Positions 21,763 to 30,040 of a DNA stretch of 64,000 bases are shown here, one piece after another. Position 1 is the first letter of the stretch, and each line of letters starts with the position of its first letter. The stretch is from assembly GCF_015863205.1 (NCBI RefSeq), contig NZ_JACBXQ010000003.1, positions 124,001-188,000 of the forward strand. Reading direction: 5' to 3'. A program made the position numbers and the translations under genes. Under the pieces are notes generated by a model, which had not been told where the DNA came from, did not search any database, and saw only the letters and a list, made by a program, of their open reading frames with translations. Source of the DNA: Facklamia lactis. Lineage in GTDB: Bacteria > Bacillota > Bacilli > Lactobacillales > Aerococcaceae.

Positions 21763-21990
21763 TTAAAATTCTATTTCTACAGCATTCGTCAAAACATCCC
21801 GATAAGAAAAGGAAACTCGATCAATATTATTATCTTCGTTCAAATCAACAATAAAAATTGAACGATAAGTTTCTGCTAGTGTGCCGCGTCTTTCGCGCTT
21901 CTTCTTGCGCCCCATCTGTACGGTTACAACAATTTCTTCACCTAATTTGTCATCAAGTAAAGACTTAATTTCGATTAGATCTTTTGGCAT
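21763..21990 (-). CDS. veg: Veg family protein
   Basis: 75 residues, recognised by GTLAETYRSIFIVDLN and RVSFSYRDVLT, which match the conserved core of Bacillus Veg, a small protein linked to biofilm formation and expressed from a famously strong promoter. Its C-terminus is shorter than the Bacillus protein. It sits between ksgA and pth, as expected. GAGGTGAT precedes ATG. Two overlapping promoters and a strong terminator make it a single-gene, probably highly expressed unit. Confidence 0.93.
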   Translation of the reverse strand: MPKDLIEIKSLLDDKLGEEIVVTVQMGRKKKRERRGTLAETYRSIFIVDLNEDNNIDRVSFSYRDVLTNAVEIEF

Positions 21991-22006
21991 CTTATCACCT
22001 CACGAT

Positions 22007-22066
22007 TGTTATTATAACATGTAATAACAAAACAATCAATATACCATAAGATAAAAAAATGTTCAA
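22007..22066 (-). promoter_or_regulatory. Two overlapping veg promoters with a dyad
   Basis: Minus strand P1: TTGAAC (22061-22066), 17-bp spacer, TATATT (22038-22043) with TGG extension. P2: TTGATT (22034-22039), 17-bp spacer, TATAAT (22011-22016) with TGT extension. The P2 -35 overlaps the P1 -10. An inverted repeat TGTTATTA-N7-TAATAACA (22007-22029) covers the P2 -10. P2 would give a leader of about a dozen bases. Confidence 0.72.
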
Positions 22067-22073
22067 GAAATTA

Positions 22074-22985
22074 TTACAATTTATTTAACACATCTTCTAA
22101 ATGATAATATAGCTCTGCATACTCTTCTATACTAAGCGTTTCTGCTCGTCTTTGGGGATTGATACCACTCTGCTCTAATACCTGTTGCAATTGAACCTCA
22201 TCTAATTTTCCCTTTTGAATAAATTCGTTTTTCAAATTATTCCAAAGTGTCTTTCTACGCTGTTTAAAACTAACCTGCACAAGAGCTTGAAATTTTTCAG
22301 GGTCTTCTACTTCAACTCGGGCTTTCCCCCGTCTACTAAGTTTTAATACGGCTGAATCAACATTTGGCTGAGGAATAAAAACTGATTTGGGTACTACAAA
22401 TGCAAGTTCACTATCCATTTCTAACTGAATGGCTACCGTCAAAGAACTATATGCCTTGGTTCCCACTTTAGCAGTCATACGTTCCGCCACTTCTTTCTGC
22501 ATCATCATCACAAGACTTTGAAAGGGTAAACGACTGGATAGTAAATGCATAATAATGGGAGTGGTGATATAATATGGCAAGTTCGCTACCACTACTAAGC
22601 GATCTGCTTGGTGAAGCTTTCGATACCGCTCATCGGAAAAATTTACCTGCAGAATGTCTTGATGGATTAGCGATACATTCTCGTAAGAAACAAGAGTTTC
22701 TTCTAAAATCTCTATAAATCTCTGATCAATTTCAAAAGCAAAAACCTCTTTCGCATTCTTGGCCAAAAATTCGGTTAATGCTCCAATTCCTGGACCGATT
22801 TCTATCACCACTGTATTCTTGTCTATTTCTGCAACGTCTATCATATGTTGTAGAATTTGAGGCTCAACAAGGAAATTTTGTCCCAAACTTTTCTTCATCA
22901 CTATTCCGTGCTGCTGCATTATTTCAATGGTTTTAGAAGGGGTTGCAATCAACTTATCATTCTTATCACTACACAAATCATTCAC
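22074..22985 (-). CDS. ksgA: 16S rRNA (adenine1518/1519-N6) dimethyltransferase
   Basis: 303 residues. It dimethylates the two adenines of the 16S 3'-terminal helix. KKSLGQNFL, the SAM-binding IEIGPGIGALT (about 60-70) and the catalytic ANLPYYITTPII (about 135) are intact. The start at 22985 gives the family-typical N-terminus ending IATPSKTIEIM before the core. It overlaps the 3' end of rnmV by 8 bp, implying translational coupling. Confidence 0.98.
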   Translation of the reverse strand: MNDLCSDKNDKLIATPSKTIEIMQQHGIVMKKSLGQNFLVEPQILQHMIDVAEIDKNTVVIEIGPGIGALTEFLAKNAKEVFAFEIDQRFIEILEETLVSYENVSLIHQDILQVNFSDERYRKLHQADRLVVVANLPYYITTPIIMHLLSSRLPFQSLVMMMQKEVAERMTAKVGTKAYSSLTVAIQLEMDSELAFVVPKSVFIPQPNVDSAVLKLSRRGKARVEVEDPEKFQALVQVSFKQRRKTLWNNLKNEFIQKGKLDEVQLQQVLEQSGINPQRRAETLSIEEYAELYYHLEDVLNKL

Positions 22986-23541
22986 CTTCCTTCAAATAAT
23001 TTTCAAGATCTTTCTGCTTAATACCATATTTATATAATTGTTTCTGTAATTGTTTAGCATTCAAATATCCTAAATTAAAATGCTTGGCTACTTTTTGACG
23101 TAACGCCTTCGAATGAGGATAACCCACTAATCTTAATTCAATTAAATGAGAAAGCGGAATCATTTCCAAATGAGTCTCTGTGGGAGGGGTCATTACTTGG
23201 GACAAAGCAAGTCGGATATCTTCTTTGCTTGCATGTTCAATTCCTAACGAAGCATGCTTCCTATTAGAAACAGTTTGTGCTTGAGATAAAAAAGCTTCTT
23301 TAACGCCTGGTATCGCTTCACGAATCATTCTACGAATTCTCAATCCTGAATAATCCGGATCTGTAAAAACGATTACCCCATATTCTTGATCAGCTTTTAC
23401 AATTCGATCTATTATCTGCTTATCTAGGGCTGATCCATTTGTTTCAATCGTTTTAACTTGATTCCCAAAAGTCTCAATCAAACGTTTAGTATCATCACGT
23501 CCTTCTACAATAATCACTTCACTTGGGATGTTTTCTAACAA
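22978..23541 (-). CDS. rnmV: Ribonuclease M5
   Basis: 187 residues. It matures 5S rRNA in low-GC Gram-positives. The N-terminal Toprim domain shows IIVEGRDDTKRL (about 9-20) and VFTDPDYSGLRIRR (about 58-71) with the acidic catalytic residues. It starts 1 bp after tatD and overlaps ksgA by 8 bp; tatD-rnmV-ksgA is a standard operon. Confidence 0.97.
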   Translation of the reverse strand: MLENIPSEVIIVEGRDDTKRLIETFGNQVKTIETNGSALDKQIIDRIVKADQEYGVIVFTDPDYSGLRIRRMIREAIPGVKEAFLSQAQTVSNRKHASLGIEHASKEDIRLALSQVMTPPTETHLEMIPLSHLIELRLVGYPHSKALRQKVAKHFNLGYLNAKQLQKQLYKYGIKQKDLENYLKEGE

Positions 23542-23542
23542 A

Positions 23543-24328
23543 TTAGTCCACTCCTTCAGGGAACCATTTAAACAAATTCATAGCATTCCGAGTGGTAAGC
23601 TCAGCTATCTCCTCTACAGATAACTCTTTTATTTCTGCTAAAGTTTCTGCTACATATTTGACATAGGCTGGCTCATTTTTCTTACCTCTTTTAGGAACCG
23701 GTGCTAAATAAGGAGCATCCGTTTCGATTAAAAGTTTATCATGAGGAACCCATTTAGCCGCTTCACGTACTTCAATACTTTTCTTAAAAGTTAACACTCC
23801 ACTAAAAGAAATATGCATGCCTAAATCTAAGAACTTTTTGACCATTTCACTATCGCCACCAAATGAATGCATGATTCCTCCTGCTTCCGGAATTCCTTCT
23901 TCTTTAAGAATTTTATAACAATCTAGACTAGCTTCACGGTTATGAATAGTAATCGGCAAATGAAGCTCTTTCGCAATTGCTATCTGTCGCCGAAACACCT
24001 TAGCTTGTACATCTCTAGGAGAATCATCCCAATAATAATCTAACCCTATTTCTCCTAACATATATACTTTGTCTCGATCTAACCAATCAAGCAAATCTTT
24101 TTCAAAATTAATATCATAGTGTTTCGCTTCAGTAGGATGGCACCCCACTACACTGATTAAATTAGCATACTTCTCACTCAACTCTAAACTTCTAGAAATA
24201 CTTGTTCGATCAAAACCCACAACTGCCATGTAAGAAACAAATGATTCTTGAGCTCGTTGAATATAAGTTTCAGTATCATCATATAAGTCATCTGCGTTCA
24301 GATGAGTATGTGTATCAAATAAATGCAT
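23543..24328 (-). CDS. tatD: TatD family metal-dependent DNase
   Basis: 261 residues. It is a TIM-barrel metallohydrolase with DTHTHLNAD (first metal site), GEIGLDYYWD, HNREA, HSFGGD and the C-terminal ETDAPYLAPVPKRGKKNEP. TatD proteins are 3'-5' exonucleases linked to DNA repair. It is first of the tatD-rnmV-ksgA unit, after a terminator that separates it from metG. Confidence 0.96.
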   Translation of the reverse strand: MHLFDTHTHLNADDLYDDTETYIQRAQESFVSYMAVVGFDRTSISRSLELSEKYANLISVVGCHPTEAKHYDINFEKDLLDWLDRDKVYMLGEIGLDYYWDDSPRDVQAKVFRRQIAIAKELHLPITIHNREASLDCYKILKEEGIPEAGGIMHSFGGDSEMVKKFLDLGMHISFSGVLTFKKSIEVREAAKWVPHDKLLIETDAPYLAPVPKRGKKNEPAYVKYVAETLAEIKELSVEEIAELTTRNAMNLFKWFPEGVD

Positions 24329-24390
24329 ATTTCCCCTCCTATTTCAATCGCTAATCATACCATATATTCAGTTTTCTAGCGAGATATTCA

Positions 24391-24425
24391 ATAAAAAAAT
24401 GCCATACCTTCGGTATAGCATTTTT
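24391..24425. terminator. metG terminator with a UUCG-type hairpin
   Basis: A GC-[C/T]-ATACC / GGTAT stem capped by TTCG is flanked by A7 on the left and T5 on the right, so it is terminator-like on both strands. On the minus strand it follows the metG stop by about 8 bases. Confidence 0.9.
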
Positions 24426-24432
24426 ATCATTA

Positions 24433-26463
24433 TTATCCAATTAAAGAACCGTTCTCTGCCTGATCAGGCGCAAAAAGTAGGTGCAAATCCTTACCTATTT
24501 CTGCTGATAAAATCATTCCTTGACTAATATATCCCATCATTTTTCTTGGTTTTAAATTTGCAGCAATTGTTACTTTCTTTCCAATTAATGCTTGATGATC
24601 TGGATAATGTTTAGCAATTCCCGATAAAATTTGACGATGCCCTTGATCTCCAGCATCCAGTCGGAAACGGAGTAATTTATTTGATCCTTCGACAGGCCAA
24701 ACATCTATCACTTCCGCTACTTTTATTTCGACTTTCGTAAAGCTTTCAAAGTCAATAGATTCTGTCTCTTCATAAATTAATTCTACTTCTTCTGGTTTCC
24801 ACTCTGTTTTCTCATCCATCAAATCATCCTTATCCTTTTCTTTTTTTCCTGTCATTTGCTCATAGATAAAAGAAATTTCCACTTCGGGATCTAATCTTGG
24901 AAAAATTGGAACACCTTTTTCAATTACATTAGCCTGATTTGGAAAGTCTCCAAATTTCAGGTTCATTAATTCCTTCTCACTTTCATTTTGTATCCCTAAT
25001 TGAGTAAAAATACTATTAGGCACTTCAATCATAAAAGGTCTCAATAAATGAGCGATAATTCTTAATGATTCTGCTAAATGATACATCACTGATTTTAGGT
25101 TATCTATTTGTTCATCATTTTTAGCCAAAAGCCAAGGTTCGGTTTCATCAATATATTTATTACTTCTACTCACAATTTTCATTACCTCAGCTAAAGCGTG
25201 GTCAAAAGCCATTCTATCCATTTCATTATGGAAACTTTCAAGCTTCTTAGCAATCAATTCTTCAAATACTTCATCTGGCGAATTAATTTGTCGCCCTTCC
25301 ATTTCAGTTGGAACCTTACCATTTAAATATTTATTCATCATCGCTACTGTACGATTTAATAAGTTTCCAAGATCATTGGCTAATTCTGAATTAATGCGGC
25401 TAACAAAATCTTCCGGTGTGAAAACAGTATCATTTCCCTGAGACAACTCACGAAGTAAATAAAAGCGCGTACTGTCTAATCCATAACGCTCAATTAATGT
25501 TTCAGGATAAATAACATTCCCTTTTGACTTAGACATTTTACCATCTTTCATCACTATCCAACCATGAGCATATATTCTCTTGGGTAAAGGAAGATCAAGA
25601 GCCATCAAAAGCGCTGGCCAATAAATCATATGAAAACGCGAAATATCTTTACCTAATACATGTACATTTGCTGGCCAAAATTTTTCATAAAGGGAAGGAT
25701 CCTCTGAGTTATAGCCCAAAGCCGTAATATAGTTAGAAAGGGCATCAATCCAAACATAAATGACATGTTTGGGGTTTGAAAGAACTGGAACTCCCCAAGA
25801 AAATGAGGTTCGTGATACAGCCAAATCTTCCAAACCTGGTTTTATAAAATTATTGATCATCTCATTTTTTCTAAAGGATGGAACAATAACATTTTCAGAA
25901 GAGTGATAATACTCTATTAAGCGTTCTGCATAATTCTTCAACTTAAAGAAATATGATTCTTCTTTTACGAGAACTACTTCATTTCCAGTTGGAGCTAAAC
26001 CTCCGATTATCTTTCCATTGTCATCACGATATACTTCTGCAAGCTGAGTTTCAGTAAAATATTCTTCATCAGAAACAGAGTACCATCCTTCGTACTCCCC
26101 AAGATAAATATCACCTTTTTCAAGTAAATACTCAAAAATTTTCTGTACAGCTTCAACGTGTTTCGGATTAGTCGTTCTAATAAACTGATCATTCGATATT
26201 CCAAGTTTTTTCCAAAGGTTTTGAATATCTTTAGCCATTTGATCAACGTATTCTTTCGGTTCAATTCCTAGATCTTCTGCTTTCTGTTCTATCTTTTGTC
26301 CGTGTTCATCAGTTCCTGTTAAAAAATAAACATCGTAGCCCATCAATCTCTTATAACGAGCCATCGCATCTGAAGCTAAAGTGGAATATGCATTTCCTAT
26401 ATGAAGTCGTCCACTTGGATAATAAATAGGAGTTGTAATATAATAAGTTGGTTTTTCGGTCAC
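24433..26463 (-). CDS. metG: Methionyl-tRNA synthetase
   Basis: 676 residues. Class I catalytic domain with the HIGH-type motif as HIGN (about residue 21) and KMSKSKGNV (about 309). The anticodon-binding helical domain follows, then an appended C-terminal tRNA-binding OB domain (about 570-676, FTKVEIKVAEVIDVWPVEG), as in B. subtilis MetS. No cysteine pairs are seen in the connective region, so the zinc knuckles appear to be absent. No T-box or S-box leader is visible upstream. Confidence 0.98.
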   Translation of the reverse strand: MTEKPTYYITTPIYYPSGRLHIGNAYSTLASDAMARYKRLMGYDVYFLTGTDEHGQKIEQKAEDLGIEPKEYVDQMAKDIQNLWKKLGISNDQFIRTTNPKHVEAVQKIFEYLLEKGDIYLGEYEGWYSVSDEEYFTETQLAEVYRDDNGKIIGGLAPTGNEVVLVKEESYFFKLKNYAERLIEYYHSSENVIVPSFRKNEMINNFIKPGLEDLAVSRTSFSWGVPVLSNPKHVIYVWIDALSNYITALGYNSEDPSLYEKFWPANVHVLGKDISRFHMIYWPALLMALDLPLPKRIYAHGWIVMKDGKMSKSKGNVIYPETLIERYGLDSTRFYLLRELSQGNDTVFTPEDFVSRINSELANDLGNLLNRTVAMMNKYLNGKVPTEMEGRQINSPDEVFEELIAKKLESFHNEMDRMAFDHALAEVMKIVSRSNKYIDETEPWLLAKNDEQIDNLKSVMYHLAESLRIIAHLLRPFMIEVPNSIFTQLGIQNESEKELMNLKFGDFPNQANVIEKGVPIFPRLDPEVEISFIYEQMTGKKEKDKDDLMDEKTEWKPEEVELIYEETESIDFESFTKVEIKVAEVIDVWPVEGSNKLLRFRLDAGDQGHRQILSGIAKHYPDHQALIGKKVTIAANLKPRKMMGYISQGMILSAEIGKDLHLLFAPDQAENGSLIG

Positions 26464-26500
26464 AAATGAGTGCCCCTTTCACAAATATATTTATTCTCTA

Positions 26501-26509
26501 ATTATAGCA
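26501..26509 (-). promoter_or_regulatory. Extended -10 promoter for metG
   Basis: Minus strand TGC-TATAAT (-10 at 26501-26506), about 37 bases before the metG start, with no clear -35. Confidence 0.6.
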
Positions 26510-26540
26510 CACTCTTAGCATCTTTAAATATTCAGCATAC

Positions 26541-26571
26541 AAAAAAAAGCCTTAGTTTCCACTAAGGCCTT
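26541..26571 (-). terminator. Terminator of the NlpC/P60 gene
   Basis: Minus strand: GCCTTAGT/ACTAAGGC stem with a short GGAA loop, followed by T8; it lies 11 bases past the stop codon. Confidence 0.93.
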
Positions 26572-26581
26572 TAATCAAAAA

Positions 26582-28261
26582 TTACAGCACACGAACGGCA
26601 AATTGTGGTGTAAACCATTGAATACTATTATACTCTAAAGGTGTTCCTGGTTGAGAAGCATGGATATAATTCCCTCCACCAGTTGCAATTGCCACATGAT
26701 ATGTTCCACCTGGACTACCCCAGAAATATAGATCTCCTGGTTGTGCTTCTTCTACTGAAATTCGAGTTCCAGCACTCTCTTGAGCACCTGTCCAACCTCC
26801 GATTTCCATTCCATATGTTTCTCTAAATACATATTGAGTAAATCCTGAACAGTCAAATCCTGAGGGTGACTTACCTCCCCATACATAAGGGGTACCTAAA
26901 TACTTCTCTGCGTTTCCAATTAACGAGCCAGTATTATATGATAAATCTTCTGTTGTTTCCACTACTTCTTCATAGGTTGTTTCCTCATATGTTGTCTCTG
27001 GAACTACCTCTTCATAAGTGGTTTCCACCGTTTCCTCATATGTTGTCTCTGGAACCACTTCTTCATAGCTTGTTTCTACTACTTCTTCATAAGTCGTCTC
27101 TGGAACCACTTCTTCATAGCTTGTTTCTACTACTTCTTCGTAAGTTGCCTCTGGAACCACTTCTTCATAGCTTGTTTCTACTACTTCTTCGTAAGTTGCC
27201 TCTGGAACCACTTCTTCATAGCTTGTTTCTACTACTTCTTCGTAAGTCGTCTCTGGAACCACTTCTTCATAGCTTGTTTCTACTACTTCTTCGTAAGTTG
27301 CCTCTGGAACCACTTCTTCATAGCTTGTTTCTACAATTTCTTCATAAGTTGCCTCTGGAACCACTTCTTCATAGCTTGTTTCTACAATTTCTGGTTGTAC
27401 AGCTTCATAGCCTGTTTCTTGGTTTTCAGTATAAGTAGTTTCCGCTCCTTCAGTTGGCACTGTTTCTACAACAACAGGCTCACTTACTACTGATTCTTCT
27501 ATATATGGAGTTTCTTTTGCTGCTAGAACAACATCTTCTCCAACGGGTTCAGTTTCCGCAACAGGGACTACTTCTGTTTCAAAAGCGACCATTTCAGCCT
27601 CTAAGGCTAAACGATTCTCTTCTGCTAAGGTAGCATCGTTTGCTAATTGACTATAGGCTAATTCAGCTTCAGCGGTTTCAACCTCTAAATCACCTTTTAA
27701 AGCCTCCAAGCTAGTCATACTTGCAATTTTTTCTGCTTTAGCATCTTCTGTTGCTGCTACTTTTTCTTCTACCGCTTCTTTATCTTCTTTTTGACTAGAT
27801 AGTAAATCTTTATTTGCACTTACAAGTTTACGAATAACATCTATACGTCCTACAAAGTCAGAAATAGAATCTGAAGATGCAATGGCATTAATATAATTTG
27901 TAGCGCCACCATTCTCTTGAATAGACACTGCTTGCTCTGCAATCAGTTCTTGACGTTTATCAATTTGTTCTTGTAAGTCTTCAATCTCTGAATTTAATTC
28001 TTCAATCTTTTTATCATCTTCCACAATTGAGCTTTGTAGTTCATTAGCTTCTTCCTTGATCGATTCAATTTGATTATAAGAATTGACTAATTGTGCATAT
28101 AATTGTGTTTGTTCAGGTGTTAAATTATTGATTGCTCCTTGTGCTTCGTTAGCAACCTCATCATAATCCTGAGCTAATACACTGATGTTGCTTGTCGTTG
28201 ATAATACGACTGCTGAAGTTAATAAAGTTTTGAATAAGCTTTTTTTGAAAGTATTCTTCAT
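26582..28261 (-). CDS. Secreted NlpC/P60 peptidoglycan hydrolase with coiled coil and Glu/Tyr/Val repeats
   Basis: 559 residues. Signal peptide (about 1-30, cleavage likely after SVLA); a PcsB-like coiled coil (about 45-230); a Glu/Val-rich linker; eight 17-residue repeats of the type VETSYEEVVPEATYEEV (about 290-435); and a C-terminal NlpC/P60 domain (about 440-559). The catalytic triad is visible as Cys in GFDCSGFTQYVF, His in HVAIATG and His in YIHASQPG. This makes it a likely septum- or wall-remodelling endopeptidase whose coiled coil may be controlled by FtsEX, as for PcsB. The strongly acidic repeat is probably a flexible wall-spanning spacer. It is monocistronic, with a WalR-like box in its leader. 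Confidence 0.93.
   Translation of the reverse strand: MKNTFKKSLFKTLLTSAVVLSTTSNISVLAQDYDEVANEAQGAINNLTPEQTQLYAQLVNSYNQIESIKEEANELQSSIVEDDKKIEELNSEIEDLQEQIDKRQELIAEQAVSIQENGGATNYINAIASSDSISDFVGRIDVIRKLVSANKDLLSSQKEDKEAVEEKVAATEDAKAEKIASMTSLEALKGDLEVETAEAELAYSQLANDATLAEENRLALEAEMVAFETEVVPVAETEPVGEDVVLAAKETPYIEESVVSEPVVVETVPTEGAETTYTENQETGYEAVQPEIVETSYEEVVPEATYEEIVETSYEEVVPEATYEEVVETSYEEVVPETTYEEVVETSYEEVVPEATYEEVVETSYEEVVPEATYEEVVETSYEEVVPETTYEEVVETSYEEVVPETTYEETVETTYEEVVPETTYEETTYEEVVETTEDLSYNTGSLIGNAEKYLGTPYVWGGKSPSGFDCSGFTQYVFRETYGMEIGGWTGAQESAGTRISVEEAQPGDLYFWGSPGGTYHVAIATGGGNYIHASQPGTPLEYNSIQWFTPQFAVRVL
26963..27392 (-). repeat. In-frame 51-bp tandem repeats, about eight copies
   Basis: The DNA unit is 51 bp and encodes 17 residues. 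Copies differ at few positions (GCC/ACT giving Ala or Thr, final Val/Ile/Thr), so several neighbours are nearly identical. Copy number is expected to vary by slippage or recombination while keeping the frame, since 51 is a multiple of 3. Confidence 0.92.
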
Positions 28262-28342
28262 AATTTATTACGACTCCTTTGAATGTTTAAAATTTATTTT
28301 CTTTTTTAATTTTGATGGTTTATTTAATAAATACAAAAAATC

Positions 28343-28366
28343 AATTTGCGAATAATTCCACAAATT
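28343..28366 (-). promoter_or_regulatory. Leader hairpin of the NlpC/P60 gene
   Basis: AATTTG/CAAATT outer and GAAT/ATTC inner arms form a small stem-loop about 85 bases upstream of the start. The 240-bp gap between tyrS and this gene is otherwise AT-rich, without a certain promoter. Confidence 0.4.
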
Positions 28367-28434
28367 AAGGCCTGAATGAATATTAACACAATCTTCAAAG
28401 AAAATACTATTTTTCGCCAATTCGTATAGGAGTT

Positions 28435-28451
28435 GTAATAGAAACGTAACA
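28435..28451 (-). promoter_or_regulatory. WalR(VicR)-like box upstream of the NlpC/P60 gene
   Basis: Minus strand TGTTAC-N5-TATTAC matches the WalR consensus TGTWAH-N5-TGTWAH at 11 of 12 positions (one G replaced by A). WalRK control of PcsB/P60-type hydrolases is well established in Firmicutes. The site lies about 175 bases upstream of the start codon. Confidence 0.5.
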
Positions 28452-28504
28452 AAGTAAGCCGTGCTGTCTTTCGCCACAAGCATAGCACATACCCTAAATA
28501 CTCA

Positions 28505-29773
28505 TTATGAATACGTCACCAACGTATAATTTTTCTTCCCACGTCGCACAATGATATACTTTGAACCTATTGCGTCAGAGGATTTCACAGTATATTCAAG
28601 ATCGGTTATTTTCTCGCCATTCAACAATATGGCACCATTTGAAACAAATTCACGAGCTTCTCTTCTCGATTTAACAATGCCGGTTTCCACTAGCCAAAGA
28701 ACAATATTTTGCTCTTTCACTTCATAGTTTACCTGTGGCATATTTTGAAAGCCTGCTTCAATTTGTTTAAGGGTTAATTCTTGCACATTACCGGTAAATA
28801 ATGCCTCGGTAATTAGTAACGCTTCCTGTAATGCTTCTTCACCATGAACAAATCGTGTAATTTCTTCGGCTAACCGTTTTTGAGCACTTCTTAAGTGAGG
28901 AGCTTCACTTATTTCCTTTTCAAGCTCCGCAATTTCTTCTTGGCTCAAGAAAGTAAAATATTTTAAATATTTTACGACATCATTGTCTGCTTGATTTAGC
29001 CAAAATTGATAAAATTCATAAGGAGTCGTTTTCTCTGCATCCAGCCAAATAGTTGCCCCTCCAGCTGATTTGCCAAATTTAGTTCCATCTGATTTAAGCA
29101 TCAAAGGGATCGTTAGGCCATATGCTTCTGCCTCTGAGCCTTCCATTCGCCGTATAAAATCTAAACCTGCCGTAATATTTCCCCACTGATCAGCCCCACC
29201 TACTTGTAACTGAACCCCAAACGCTTGGAACAAGTGATGAAAATCAACAGATTGAAGAATTTGATACGCAAATTCTGTAAAAGAAATCCCAGTATCTAAT
29301 CGACTGGACACAACATCCTTTGCTAACATCGTATTAATATTGAAGTGTTTTCCATAATCGCGCAAAAATTCTAAAAGAGAGAAGTTACTCAGCCAATCAT
29401 AATTATTCACAATCTTGAAACTATTTTCACTAGCATCCTCTTCTAAAAACAAACGTTTCATTTGAGCAGTCAATTTACGAGCATTTTCTTCAACAGTCTC
29501 CATTGTTTGCAAAGTCCTCTCGCTAGTTCTCCCCGATGGATCTCCAATAGAACCCGTAGCCCCTCCAATCACAACAATTGGTTGATGACCCGCTAATTGA
29601 AATCTTTTTAAGACCATAAAAGGAATCAAATGACCAATGTGCATCGAATCTCCTGTCGGATCAACCCCACAATATAAAGTAACAGCTTTACTCTCTAATA
29701 ATTTTTTTAAACCTTCACTATCTGTTTGCTGATTAATTGCTCCACGCCATTCTAAATCCTCAACGATTTCCAT
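28505..29773 (-). CDS. tyrS: Tyrosyl-tRNA synthetase
   Basis: 422 residues. Class I synthetase with MHIGHLIPFMVL (HIGH) near 47, the tyrosine-site GGADQWGNI, KFGKSAGG (KMSKS-type) near 230, and a C-terminal S4 domain ending in the RRGKKNYTLV region. Length is normal. It has its own promoter just upstream and no room for a T-box leader (65 bp). Confidence 0.98.
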   Translation of the reverse strand: MEIVEDLEWRGAINQQTDSEGLKKLLESKAVTLYCGVDPTGDSMHIGHLIPFMVLKRFQLAGHQPIVVIGGATGSIGDPSGRTSERTLQTMETVEENARKLTAQMKRLFLEEDASENSFKIVNNYDWLSNFSLLEFLRDYGKHFNINTMLAKDVVSSRLDTGISFTEFAYQILQSVDFHHLFQAFGVQLQVGGADQWGNITAGLDFIRRMEGSEAEAYGLTIPLMLKSDGTKFGKSAGGATIWLDAEKTTPYEFYQFWLNQADNDVVKYLKYFTFLSQEEIAELEKEISEAPHLRSAQKRLAEEITRFVHGEEALQEALLITEALFTGNVQELTLKQIEAGFQNMPQVNYEVKEQNIVLWLVETGIVKSRREAREFVSNGAILLNGEKITDLEYTVKSSDAIGSKYIIVRRGKKNYTLVTYS

Positions 29774-29803
29774 TTTACCACTCCTAATCTCTTCCTTTAA
29801 AAC

Positions 29804-29832
29804 ATTATAATTTGATTTTAATCTTCTTGCAA
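29804..29832 (-). promoter_or_regulatory. tyrS promoter
   Basis: Minus strand TTGCAA (29827-29832), 17-bp spacer, TATAAT (29804-29809), about 30 bases before the tyrS start and immediately after the stop of the preceding small gene. Confidence 0.8.
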
Positions 29833-29838
29833 GATAGC

Positions 29839-30024
29839 TTATATTGAATCTTCATCCCAGTTTTCTCGACTCCAAGCTTTTCCATCTAATTTCGACTGAC
29901 TCATCATTAGCACCTCTGCTTGTTGAAGAAATAAGTCATGAGCAATCGTAAGGATTGCTTTGGTGGGATAATCTTTTGCCGCCGCTTGCCACTTTATCAT
30001 GTGTTCTTTATATTGTTCTTGCAT
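29839..30024 (-). CDS. Small protein of unknown function (61 aa)
   Basis: 61 residues, MQEQYKEHMIKW start, with AAAKDYPTKAILTIAH and a C-terminal WSRENWDEDSI. It is predicted soluble and helical, with no signal peptide or known domain recognised. A GGGAGGA box 7 bases before 30024 favours this start over one five codons earlier. It begins 17 bp after the oxidoreductase gene, so the pair is probably cotranscribed. I do not assign a function. Confidence 0.7.
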   Translation of the reverse strand: MQEQYKEHMIKWQAAAKDYPTKAILTIAHDLFLQQAEVLMMSQSKLDGKAWSRENWDEDSI

Positions 30025-30040
30025 CTTTATTCCTCCCACC

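Noticed and set aside
26963-27392. CRISPR array
   Set aside because: The 51-bp units are contiguous and coding, with no unique spacers and no cas genes.
26866-27438. 190-codon plus-strand reading frame opposite the hydrolase repeats, with Leu/His-rich repeats
   Set aside because: It is the antisense image of the 51-bp repeats, has no ribosome binding site and no domain; repeats keep any frame open.
28268-28483. 71-codon minus-strand frame in the leader of the NlpC/P60 gene
   Set aside because: No ribosome binding site, low-complexity Leu/Lys/Phe composition, and it covers the WalR-like box and hairpin; treated as leader.
29774-29838. T-box leader for tyrS (also considered for lysS and metG)
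   Set aside because: The upstream gaps are short, have no T-box sequence and no antiterminator pair; tyrS has an ordinary promoter 30 bases before its start.
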